From Coemansia sp. RSA 487 (Eukaryota; Kickxellomycota; Kickxellomycetes; Kickxellales; Kickxellaceae): 64,000 bases of DNA. Made by a program: the position numbers and the translations under genes. Where the stretch lies: NCBI GenBank assembly GCA_027577595.1, contig JANBRJ010000093.1, forward strand, positions 1 to 64,000, written 5' to 3'. Of this stretch, positions 29,576 to 38,974 are shown piece after piece. The notes under the pieces were generated by a model. That model worked only from the letters and a program-made list of their open reading frames with translations, ran no database searches and was not told where the DNA came from. Numbering within the stretch: position 1 is the stretch's first letter; each line of letters begins with the position of its first letter.

Positions 29576-30527
29576 AATTTAAAATATTTAGAAAAGTATA
29601 ATGCTTAAATTGGAAAGAATTGTTGTTTTGGGGGGAGTTTGGATCCGCCAGTTGCGGAGAGGAAGGCTTAAAAGAGAAACCTCCATCCAAAAGTTTGGCT
29701 ATTGCTGAACTCCAAGCACGTAAATGGTTCCCTGAAAAGTAAGCAAGGCGGAAATGCGTGGTTGCAGGAACGCATCGTATTTGTATTACTCTTTACTTAA
29801 CTAAAAGTGATAAGTGTACCCCCCACGCGACCTGCAAATCCATAGAATTTGCATAATCTCGCACCCTGTTGATATGTATTGCACACGGAAAGACAGTTTC
29901 AGACAGTAAATCTCTGTTGCCTACAAAGAAAATTTTGGACATGTCTAAAAATTCATGACAACGATTCTGGCTTGCGCACTACACGCAAACAATTGAAAAG
30001 GATTCTCCAAGTACCATTGTTCTTGATGCTTGCATGGTTAATTGCCATTTCCCCATGCATATGTTACGTGGTCTACTTGTGCCATTTCCGTTGTGGATCA
30101 ATTGTAGTACGGTGGTTGTAAATTACGCCTCGGAAATACTTTTCCAGCACAAACTTATTTTAAGCGGCATCCAGTTTACATATGCCCTAAATTCATTGGA
30201 CAGTATCTGGTTGTCTAAGAGCATGGTATTCCTGTATCTGAAATTACTTGGTTCTGTTAAATAAATAATGGGATTGCCCAGCTTGATGGTCAATCATTAT
30301 AATTTATATATTTTAAATTTACAATTTGCATAACCCGTGTAGTAGGCATGGATTCTTTTTCTCATTATTTAATTGAAGCTGAGCAGGACACGGTCGTTGC
30401 TATGTTTCAAAAATTAAAACGTTGCTATTTCAATATGAGGTACTATTCGACCTCTTACAACCGCAATGAAACCGTTTAATTGCAGAAAGTAGGTAGATAC
30501 ACACTCTTATAATAACTAGAAAAAACA
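29576..30527. other. Intergenic; promoter of receptor A
   Basis: The first 45 bases next to receptor A closely match the same place next to receptor B, and a TATA-like element lies near 29655-29674. The remainder, to the 3' end of receptor B, is AT-rich without a recognisable gene. Confidence 0.5.
29655..29674 (-). promoter_or_regulatory. TATA-like element upstream of receptor A
   Basis: On the minus strand this reads CTTTTAAGCCTTCCTCTCC, about 85-100 bases before the start codon. Receptors B and C have a related TTTAAA- or TTAAAT-containing block joined to a CCTCYTCC-type pyrimidine run at the same distance. Confidence 0.4.
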
Positions 30528-31553
30528 TTAGCGAAATGTCAGTCTACTGGTGGAATGGATGTCAGTATCATGATACATATCGTCCGGTGATTGGCTAAAT
30601 GGTTCAAGCGGATGTATTTCTCGCGGTTGGTATTGGTTTTTGTAGTTTGTCATTTTATATTCTTTCTGGAGACCATCATCGTACAATTTAGCTGTCCATT
30701 CCCGCAAGTACTTCTGGCGTCTAAACAGGCAATTGAAAATAGGCTTGGCCATGATTCCCCACCACACAACGTTAACGCAGACCGAGTCAAAGAGCGTTGA
30801 TACTACGCGGAACCTACGGCTGAGCGGGTACCGGGGATGTGCAAACTGCATGGCAGTGTTGGTTGTCATTGACGCCAAGATAACGATACAAGTAAAGCAC
30901 ATTTCCCGCACCTCATTGAACGAGCTCTTGATATTGCGCGTCTTCCAAGTGATAAAGACGGTGAGGCCATAGGTAATCCAAAGAACAATAAACATTGCTA
31001 CTTTAAGAGGTTTATCCATGCTGCACAGATCTAACCCTGGAACGTAAAAGACGGATTTTGATGAATCAAGCACAGAAATAACAATGCCGACAACAACCAG
31101 ACATAAAAAGTAAATTCCGATTGGGAGGAAAAATCGCCATCCACGCGCGGGAAGATTTTGGTTAAATATACGGTAATAGATGTAGCTGCGTATAGCTATT
31201 AATCCCGTGATGGTACATGCCCCCACAAGTATACGTGCCCAAAACCCAAACCCACGGCAATGTTGTAGAACCGAGCCAACCAATGTTACGTGTCCATTGA
31301 TTTGTAGGTCGCCGACAAGCCAAAACGCAGACGAAATAAACATTGCCACCATTATCAGGGGGCCCTTAGATTTGAGCGGCGGATACTTGCGATTAGCTAG
31401 AACGAATAGCGCCGCAAAAAAGTTTATTCCGTAGACACACGACAACAGAATTACTACCGCCAAGTCTGCATTGTTGCGTGATTCCAGTTTCATGTTTGCT
31501 GACGCTGCCGCCAACACCCGTTGGGATTCAAGCTCTGTATTTGGAAAAGTCAT
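30528..31553 (-). CDS. 7TM receptor B
   Basis: A 341-residue paralogue, the closest relative of receptor A in the window. The family features are all intact: the MTFPNTELESQRVLAA start, Cys in HCRGFGFW at TM3, Cys in LDLCSMD in loop 2, KSSFNEVREM before TM6, FAHPRYPLSRRFRV between TM6 and TM7, and LFRRQKYLREWTAKLY after TM7. The tail is short (about 65 residues) and ends in a Ser/Thr-rich stretch STSRLTFR shared with C and H. The 5' flank also matches A, so the two arose by a duplication that carried the promoter. Confidence 0.86.
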   Translation of the reverse strand: MTFPNTELESQRVLAAASANMKLESRNNADLAVVILLSCVYGINFFAALFVLANRKYPPLKSKGPLIMVAMFISSAFWLVGDLQINGHVTLVGSVLQHCRGFGFWARILVGACTITGLIAIRSYIYYRIFNQNLPARGWRFFLPIGIYFLCLVVVGIVISVLDSSKSVFYVPGLDLCSMDKPLKVAMFIVLWITYGLTVFITWKTRNIKSSFNEVREMCFTCIVILASMTTNTAMQFAHPRYPLSRRFRVVSTLFDSVCVNVVWWGIMAKPIFNCLFRRQKYLREWTAKLYDDGLQKEYKMTNYKNQYQPREIHPLEPFSQSPDDMYHDTDIHSTSRLTFR

Positions 31554-32470
31554 GGTTTAAAATATTCAGAAAAGTATAATATTCAAAGTGAAAAATAATT
31601 ATTGTGGTTTGTTTTCGATACGCTCACTGTGGAAGAGGAATGGCTTTTAAAGGACAAAAGCACTTAAAATAGCCATGGCCGAATCTCCAACGGCGATTTT
31701 TCAGAGATATGCAGGACATATGCACTCAAACCACGATATGCGTTGTTGCAGAATTGGTTTGGCTCAGTCTATACGTCTTTTCAAATTAAAAAAGTGGTGA
31801 ATATGCCCCATGTCGTGTAAATCCTAATGAAGCGTGTATCAATAAGACAAGCTTGTAAACTTTGAACGAATTTTCTCGATTCACCTGCTTCTCGGATTAC
31901 ATTGCAATGGCGCTATATATTTGCATCCGGAAAAGATGTTTGCAGATTGTAAGTCACTGTTGCTTTTAAAGGAACATAGATTACGATACCGTTTACGGAA
32001 ACGCAAAACATGTTTTCTGGTCAATTGATAAAACTTGTTTTGATTTATGCTTGGAATGTTCCAATTAAAAGAAAAGAGGATGTCAATGCGACTTGCTCAA
32101 ATTTGGCAGAATAAGTCTTCTTTTAAAAAAAAGCCAGTGCCCTGTTTGTCACCAGGAAGCAGATTGTTTGTATAACTGTATGTCAACGTATGCAACAATT
32201 CCAACTTGTCGTGTTTTAAGTGAAATTGTATGCCAAACACAAAATTACAAACACAATTGCGATTAATCTCCTGATGTTTAATTTTTGCCATATGCGCAGT
32301 TAATCATTGTTGTAGCATGCTTATATCCCTTACCATTATCTTCACGGTTTCTTAATTGATCTATTTGCATTTTGAATCTCCCAGAGCGTCGCGATAAAGC
32401 TCCACTGATAGTTCCAAAATTCTCACATTATATTTGATTTTAATGAAATTTAGCTACCAATTAGCCAATA
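31554..32470. other. Intergenic; promoter of receptor B
   Basis: Contains the A-like leader and TATA-like element of receptor B near its left end. The rest is AT-rich with only short, non-coding frames. Confidence 0.5.
31632..31653 (-). promoter_or_regulatory. TATA-like element upstream of receptor B
   Basis: On the minus strand CCTTTAAAAGCCATTCCTCT lies about 80-100 bases before the start codon of receptor B, matching the element of receptor A in sequence order and distance. Confidence 0.45.
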
Positions 32471-33496
32471 TTAACTAAATGTCAATCTGCTGCTTGTAGA
32501 ATGAGTATTGGCGCCATAATACAAGTCATTCAGTTGCTTGTGTGGTCCCAGTGGATGTGCTTCTTGCTGCTCATATTGGTTTTGATGTCTTGTCATTTCA
32601 TACTCTTTCTGGAGACCGTCCTCATATAATTTAGCCATCCATTCCTGCAAATACTCCTAGCGTCTAAATAGGCAATTGACAATGGGTTTAGCCATGATTC
32701 CCCACCACACTACGTTAACGCACACCGAGTCAAAGAGCGTCGCTACTATACGAAACCTGCGACTGAGCGGGTACTGAGGGTGGGTGAACTGAATTGCGGT
32801 GTTGGTTGTCAATGACGCCAAGATAACAATACATGTAAAGAGCATTTCCTGTACCTCATTAAACGAACTTTTGATGTTGCGCGTCTTCCAAGCAATAAAG
32901 GCCGAAAGAGCACAGGTAACCCAGAGAACAACATAAATTGTTATTTTAAGGGGATTATCCATGTTGCACAGATCTAGCCCTGGAACGTATTCAAGTGATT
33001 TTGACGGATGAAGTACATAAATAACAATTCCACAAGCAACAAGACACGTAAAATATATGCCGATAGGTAGATAGAATTGCCAGCCACGAACCGGGAGATT
33101 CTGGATGAATACACGGTAGAAAGTGTAACAGCGCATAGTAATTAATGAGGTAATAGCACACGCTCCTACCAATATACGCCCCCAAAATCCAAACCCACGG
33201 CAGTATTGTAGAACCGATCCAGCTAACGTTACGTGTCCGTCTACCTGCAGGTCGCCGATAAGCCAAAATACAGATGAAATAGACATTGCAGCCATTATCA
33301 TGGGACCCTTGGATTTAAGCGGCGGGTATTTGCGATTAATTAGAATGTATAGCGTTGCAAATAGGTTTATTCCGTAGATACATGACAACAGAATCACGAC
33401 TACCAAATCCGCAGTGTTGCGTGACTCCAGCTTCATGCTTGCTGATGCTGGCGCTAGCACTCGTCGGTTTTCTAGATTAATATTTGGAAAAGGCAT
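32471..33496 (-). pseudogene. 7TM receptor C with one in-frame TAG
   Basis: The reading frame is intact over 342 codons, the same length as receptor B, except for one TAG at 32657-32659. It falls just after TM7, in LFRR followed by the stop, where receptors A and B have Gln (CAG) in LFRRQKYL. After the stop the frame continues with EYLQEWMAKLYEDGLQ and ends STSSRLTFS, still matching paralogues. The first 279 residues keep all seven TMs, both loop cysteines and KSSFNEVQEM. The gene is therefore either a very young pseudogene, a functional receptor with a shortened tail, or a read-through or edited gene. With only one change it must be recent. Confidence 0.8.
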
Positions 33497-34387
33497 AATT
33501 TAAATTAAGAGATGGTTGAAAACATTGTAAAGGGAGCAAGCCTACTCTGGTCGTTTTTAATGCCTAATGGAGGAGGAAAAGGTATTTAACTACAGAGACC
33601 CAGAGAATTGGTAGCTGCCAAAGCTTGGCTGGCAATCTTTCAGAGTAATATACACATAGTGGATGCTGTTTTTTATTTTGGCTCGGTGATACATTTAACC
33701 TGCTTAAAGAATGGAGAACTCACCCGGTTTTGTTAGTAAATCACACAAAACCTGTTTAAACTCGGAAAGATCGTATCCAGTCAGAGGGTGAATCGGTTCA
33801 CTCACTTTGCATTGTATGGGTTCTATGACTTTTTTATCATCCAGAAGGGTATTTTACGCATGGTAAATCTCACTTATCAGCAAAACAACCAGTTCTTGTG
33901 TTGCAAAGAACACCATGCAGGTTTTCCGATCTAAAGAAAATAGCCTGTAAACTTTACAAGTTGCTCTGATCAGCAATTGCCATTATTGCTGGCGCTTCCA
34001 TTCAGAAGTCTGTTCACCTGCTGCAAAGACACCAACGTTTAATAGCTTGGGTGATTTCGGCCCCACCGCACAGCAAAGCAAAATGAAAATGCCTGCACGA
34101 ATAATACCGCCGCTAGCTTTAAATGAGCGCGCTGGCGATCCGAAAGCTGGACATCAATGTTCCTCTTGGATCGGATCGCAGTCCAGTGATTTTGATCAAA
34201 GTAATTAGCTCAAAAGATGAAGGATTGAACAGCAGCTGTTTTTTTAAAAGTGCATGGATCTCCCCCATCCCACTTCTATTAGCTATTAATTCTTGCATCC
34301 GCGCTAGTTGAAATTAGCTACTCTTGTGCTTTTATATACATTCATTCTTTCTTTATTCACTTATTCATTCAGATTGGGCGATTCAAG
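33497..34387. other. Divergent spacer, receptor C and COG5
   Basis: Holds the promoters of receptor C (-) and COG5 (+). A T/C-rich run with TTCATTC-type repeats at about 34341-34372 precedes COG5. No further gene is seen. Confidence 0.5.
33569..33589 (-). promoter_or_regulatory. TATA-like element upstream of receptor C
   Basis: On the minus strand TTAAATACCTTTTCCTCCTCC lies about 75-95 bases before the start codon, the same order of AT box then pyrimidine run as in receptors A and B. Confidence 0.35.
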
Positions 34388-36970
34388 ATGGACGAGGCAC
34401 GCGTGCATCCTGACCTCGGCCCCGACTACGCCGACTTTCTGGCTGCCGATTTCGACCCGCTTCAGTACGCACGACAAGTAGCACGCGGCGACAACGACAG
34501 CCACAAGGACACCGACAATGATCAAATGGCCCACGCAATGGAGTCTTTGAGCAAGCGCGCCGACGCGCTGGACGGCCTGCTGAAGCAGACAGTTATCGCA
34601 TCACATGCAGATCTGTTGAAGCAGGTCGTTGGAGTCAAAGCGCTGGATGCATCGCTGGCGCAAGTGGAGGACAATGTGCGCGAGATCAAGGTGTACATGC
34701 ATGCACTGCGCACCAAGATCCGCGTTCCATACCAGCAGTCGCTGGCGTATACAAGCCAGGCGTCCAACTTGCACGCCGCGATCCGCCATGTCCGCGCAAC
34801 CGCCAGATTCATGCAGCTCGTGCGTAGGCTGCAGACGCAGATTCCTTCAGACACAGCCAGCGGTTCTCCTGATTTTGCGCTGGGTGCGCTAACGCTGCTG
34901 GACATCGAGCGTGCGGTCGCTGGTGGTGATCTCGAGGGTATTCACATCGTCGACCAGGGGATGGAGTCCATTGTCCGGCCCAGACGTCACCGCACCATTG
35001 CTCAGGCCGAGCAGATGCTCGAGACTGGCATCCGCCTCCGCAACCAGGGCGACATTGCCGGTGGGCTGCAGATTCTATTCAATCTTGGGACACTTGCCAC
35101 CGCTGTTGCAGCCCGGGTTAAACAGTACATAAGTATCTGGGAGTCTACCGTACGTGGGCGGCTGGACCCAAGGGATGTCAGCGCATACGTGCGCGACCAC
35201 AATGCCCGTGCAAAGAGCATCGACGGGAGTGACATGGTGGGAATTACCGGCGTTGTGCTAAACAGGATTGAGGGTCTAGTTGATGACTTGCTTGCGCGCG
35301 GGCTGGAGCTCCGCGTCTTGGAACGCGTCTTGGCACGCAAGCGCGACGTGCTCCCGCGCTTCGACGTCAGCAACTTTTCGTCATCCCTGGCTGTTGACAT
35401 TAGCAGCAGCAATACTGGCGGTAATGGAGCAACGCCATCGTTCTTGGACCTTGTGGCCCGCGAACTTGATAAGAATAGCAACAATGGTGTCCGGGTGGTT
35501 GCGTTCTGGTGGCGCGAGGCGCTGTCGCTGCTAGCGGTTGAGATCAATAGCGCCTGCGAAGAATCTTCGGTTATTAACCAGATGCTGACTAACAGCTATC
35601 CGCGCGTTGTGCAGCTGTTTGTGCCAAAACTCGAGCAGTTGCAGCCGCTCGATTTTTCAATGCTGTGGGACCGGCTGCTGGGCAAGTTTGAGGCCGAGTA
35701 CGTTTCCCGCGCCGCATCGCGTATCGAGGATGCCGTTACACGGTGCTATCCACCGCCACCGCCGCCAGGTCTCATGGAAGCCCAAGAGAAGAGGAATCTC
35801 GCTTTGCCAGGCATGGCGACTGGATCTGAGCTGATCACCGCCGTCAGCGTGGTGCCAAACCGCAAGTTGGTTGCCGGCGTCATACGCAGCATGTCGACCG
35901 AGCTGGAGATGGCAAAATCCGACACACGGTTGTCTGCGGCAGTTGCTGGCGCCGCTTCCTCCGCCGCGCGCACATTTGCAAGCGTTACTGGGACAAAGAT
36001 CGCTGCAGTCACAGTAAATCCGAGTGTACTGAACCCGTTTGGTGTGCCACCACATCCGCTGACAAAATCGCTGGTTGGGTTGTTTAACACTGCTGAATCA
36101 CTGCGTGTTGGTATTGACGAGCTAGACAGCCGCGGTTTTTCAGTTGACGGCAGTGCACTGAGCGCACTTGTCGACAAGCATGTGGCAAGCCTGCTGGATA
36201 CTGCCGATCGTGCGGTTACCGAAGCAATTTACCAGGCAGGAACTGCTGGCGATTCATCTTCATTACCATCGCTCGATCTATTCGACATTGCTGCTCAGTG
36301 GCTGCAAACGCAGGTGCTTGAGCCTCTGAACATCGCAAGCTTCCACTGGAGGGTCGTCGAGATGGTCACAAAGTACCTGTGCATGTACACCAGGGTCGTA
36401 TGTCTGACATTCCCGCTTACTGAGGAAACCAAGCTGTTGCTGACGGGCCATGCCACACAGTTCGAGTTTGCGTGTAGCCAGTTGATTGCCGCCGCATCCA
36501 AAATGGCACCAGGCGGCAATAAGAATGCAAAGGTGCTTTCGGATCTTGGCAGGCCATACAGGGCGCTCCGCATGATGCGACCGCTACTGTTTATGAGCAC
36601 TGGTGAGCTCACTCGGTTGGTTGGCGAAGAAAAGCCCGACAACGATATACTGATGGCTGACTTGGCCGACCACATTGTGTGCCGTGTGGCAACATCCATC
36701 TTGGATAACAGCACATGCACCAACGCGGATGTGCGTCAATTCCTGCCATACCACATCCACCAGTGCAAGTGGAGCAAGTGGGTGTCGTCGCCCGAGTCCG
36801 ATGTGCAGCTACAGCAGCGACACAGCATGCTGGCTGAATCGCTGAAACACTTGGTTGCAAAAGCGATGCAAATAGAGAACGTCCCAGCAAAGCTTGTTTC
36901 TTTGGCACAAGCAACAATTGACAAGCTGCTTTCGCCTGAGCACTCTTTATCCCCTCCACAAGGTCTGTAA
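34388..36970 (+). CDS. COG5: Conserved oligomeric Golgi complex subunit 5
   Basis: An 860-residue protein matching COG5 of the eight-subunit COG tethering complex, which guides retrograde vesicles within the Golgi. The typical N-terminus is clear: YADFLAADFDPLQYARQV, a helical stretch with LLKQTVIASHADLLKQVVGV, and VREIKVYMHALRTKIRVPY, the long-helix region that binds COG7 in known complexes. The remainder is helical with family-like spacing and a Pro run (PPPPPPG) near residue 455. There is no signal peptide or TM, as expected for a peripheral protein. Intronless. It sits inside the receptor array without any evident functional link to it. Confidence 0.92.
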   Translation: MDEARVHPDLGPDYADFLAADFDPLQYARQVARGDNDSHKDTDNDQMAHAMESLSKRADALDGLLKQTVIASHADLLKQVVGVKALDASLAQVEDNVREIKVYMHALRTKIRVPYQQSLAYTSQASNLHAAIRHVRATARFMQLVRRLQTQIPSDTASGSPDFALGALTLLDIERAVAGGDLEGIHIVDQGMESIVRPRRHRTIAQAEQMLETGIRLRNQGDIAGGLQILFNLGTLATAVAARVKQYISIWESTVRGRLDPRDVSAYVRDHNARAKSIDGSDMVGITGVVLNRIEGLVDDLLARGLELRVLERVLARKRDVLPRFDVSNFSSSLAVDISSSNTGGNGATPSFLDLVARELDKNSNNGVRVVAFWWREALSLLAVEINSACEESSVINQMLTNSYPRVVQLFVPKLEQLQPLDFSMLWDRLLGKFEAEYVSRAASRIEDAVTRCYPPPPPPGLMEAQEKRNLALPGMATGSELITAVSVVPNRKLVAGVIRSMSTELEMAKSDTRLSAAVAGAASSAARTFASVTGTKIAAVTVNPSVLNPFGVPPHPLTKSLVGLFNTAESLRVGIDELDSRGFSVDGSALSALVDKHVASLLDTADRAVTEAIYQAGTAGDSSSLPSLDLFDIAAQWLQTQVLEPLNIASFHWRVVEMVTKYLCMYTRVVCLTFPLTEETKLLLTGHATQFEFACSQLIAAASKMAPGGNKNAKVLSDLGRPYRALRMMRPLLFMSTGELTRLVGEEKPDNDILMADLADHIVCRVATSILDNSTCTNADVRQFLPYHIHQCKWSKWVSSPESDVQLQQRHSMLAESLKHLVAKAMQIENVPAKLVSLAQATIDKLLSPEHSLSPPQGL

Positions 36971-37389
36971 CTCCCAGTAAGCTAGAAGGCAAGATCCAGT
37001 TTATCAGGACTAATGTATTATGCATAGCAGATAAAAAAAAATACAGTGGTGAGCCAATGTTTTCTTTACTGTATAACCTTGGTTAATATTTTTGAGGAAC
37101 TCCTCTAAAATGACTTTTGCAACTTTCCTCCCTTAGCATTTGTCCATATTCTTGTAAACTATATTTTTTTATGTGCAAAGTGGCAAATACATTAAAGTGC
37201 AAGAAAAGCTGGAAAATAGCATTAGGTATAACCAAATCAATAAATCGAGTACTGTGTCTGTTGTGGACAGATGATGGATGTTTGGTAAAAAGGATGCCAT
37301 GCTTCTTGGGTACTAGCGCTGTTTGGGTGATATGTGAATCGCAAATTTAGTTCTGCTTGGCATAGCATATAGAGTATTGCTGTAATAGT
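36971..37389. other. Intergenic, no gene seen
   Basis: AT-rich spacer between COG5 and the transposon remnants; no coding signal. Confidence 0.4.
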
Positions 37390-37734
37390 ATGCACCAGAT
37401 GCTCAGAGATCATGGATTTCTAGTACTGCTGATTGGCAAATTTCGAACTTCATCTATTTGTCCTGGTTGCACAATAGACAGATTACAGCACCCCGAGCAG
37501 CGTATTCCTAGCCCCAGGCCCGATCAGAGGAGGAAGTACCCACTTGTTGAATGTCGTGGTCTTCTAGAGTGCACCAACGAACAATGTCAGGAGTATGTAA
37601 CAAACAAGTGTGAGACAGCCTCTTCTGGTGGGAAGCCCACTGCTTGTTTTGGGAACAGATATTTGTTTGCAAGTGATTCTATTTGCTTCAACAATGTGAG
37701 TAAAATGATATTGCAAAGTAAACATATATACTGA
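37390..37734 (+). mobile_element. Fanzor/TnpB-like C-terminal zinc-ribbon remnant
   Basis: A 114-codon frame looks like the C-terminal end of a Fanzor (eukaryotic TnpB-like) protein. It has FRTSSICPGC, a spacer rich in Pro and Arg (PSPRPDQRRK), then CRGLLECTNEQC, which together would form the four-cysteine ribbon. GNRYLFAS further on resembles the NRD segment that carries the last RuvC acid, but with Tyr in the Asp position. No upstream RuvC-like core is joined to it. I read it as a dead fragment of a plain DNA-transposon-associated nuclease. The assignment rests on motif order alone. Confidence 0.45.
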
Positions 37735-37821
37735 CAATAAGAATGCGCTGGCTGGAGTTATTCGAAACCAGCATCAGTCTACTCATTAGGCTGATGATTA
37801 TACAGCGTCAAGACGCCATAA

Positions 37822-38455
37822 TTGGCCTCCATTAAGGATTTTGGAGTCTTCCAAGGGTTTCAGCGGAATATGCTCCATTCCCATTCAGAAGCGGACACGC
37901 CTTTGAGCCAGTCCATGGGCTTCGGCGTTCTATTTAGGTACCGTCCACGGAGAGGCGGAGCTTTGAAGAGGAGTGATTCAGTGGACGATGTAAGGAGGCA
38001 CCATTCTCGTCGACAATGGCGGAGGTAATGGCAATCTTCATAGCGCTGGCAGAGGTTGGCCCACAGAAGATGCTGGAGATCAAGGCAGACTCGCGAGCCG
38101 CGATAGGAGCGCTGAGTGCACTCCACCACAGAGACCCGACGACCGTCATGGTAAGATCTGTACTGCAGCTAGCGTACAGGAGGTGCCTGGCGTGTGTGAG
38201 AGACAGATAGGCAAGAAAGAGAGCTCGAACATCCGTCCAGGACGACGACGATAGCTGATGAAGAAGAAGAAAATAAGGGCAAGCGATGTGGCCGACGGGG
38301 TTCCCCGCTGGCCGCGTACCAAGCTTGGCGAGGCTGGGTTGCGAAAAACAGCCACCGCGGTATACCAGAAAACGACGGGTTTACAGGCCTTGTAAAGGCA
38401 TTTAGTCATGATTTAGTTCATATAGCCATGAGGTTGGCGCAGGCTGCCCTTTAAC
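37822..38455 (+). mobile_element. LINE remnant with RNase H scrap
   Basis: The segment near 38010-38140 encodes MAEVMAIFIALAEVGPQ followed by KADSRAAIGALSAL, the second strand-helix and acidic motif of an RNase H domain as found in Tad- and I-like LINEs. About 200 bases further, in another frame, HRGIPENDGFTGLVK resembles the late HxGxxGN..AD..AK motif. Frames change and stops interrupt, so it is inactive. Reverse transcriptase and endonuclease domains are not seen. Assignment to LINEs rather than another RNase H-bearing element is likely but not certain. Confidence 0.5.
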
Positions 38456-38974
38456 CAGACATAGTGAACGTCTTATAGAGACCATCCAGCATCGTCTTGG
38501 GGTTTTCCCAAATTTTTACTGCCTCACGCGGATATTTAATAAACTCGGTATACCATTGCTTACACTTGCTAACAAAGCAAGCTCATGTTACGTGAGCTAA
38601 ACTATAGTATATCACCCCAGGCGGCTTGGTTTGGTCCACCAAGTGTGCTAAACACCATGCAGGAGCTTTCCCATTTACGCCTCGCTGGCAAATTTCTTGC
38701 CATTTGCAGCAGCAGTGGCAAGGGTACTATTATGCTTGCCAATGACTTGCCAACGATCAACAAATGATCAGCACGTCTCCCCTCCACACTTCAAGGCCCG
38801 CAGCAGCTAGCATTTAAAATAAACAATTACTGCGGCATTTTTTCCAATTCTTTTTTCTTTTCTCTCCAATTCTTTTTTCTTTTCTCTCCACTAGATAGCT
38901 CAGGCGAACTTCTATTCCCTCTGGCTCTTTTCTCTTGCTTAAGACTTCAGCGTTTTTCAGCTTCAATTAACCAG
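38456..38974. other. Spacer upstream of FunK1 gene
   Basis: AT-rich promoter-side spacer, with a CT-rich stretch and tandem repeat at 38846-38889 that may be core promoter for the kinase gene. No further coding signal. Confidence 0.45.
38846..38889 (+). repeat. Two perfect 22-base CT-rich repeats
   Basis: The unit AATTCTTTTTTCTTTTCTCT plus CC occurs twice in tandem without mismatch, about 85 bases before the kinase start codon. CT-rich tracts near start sites are common in fungal promoters, so it may be functional, or a recent slippage duplication. Confidence 0.8.
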
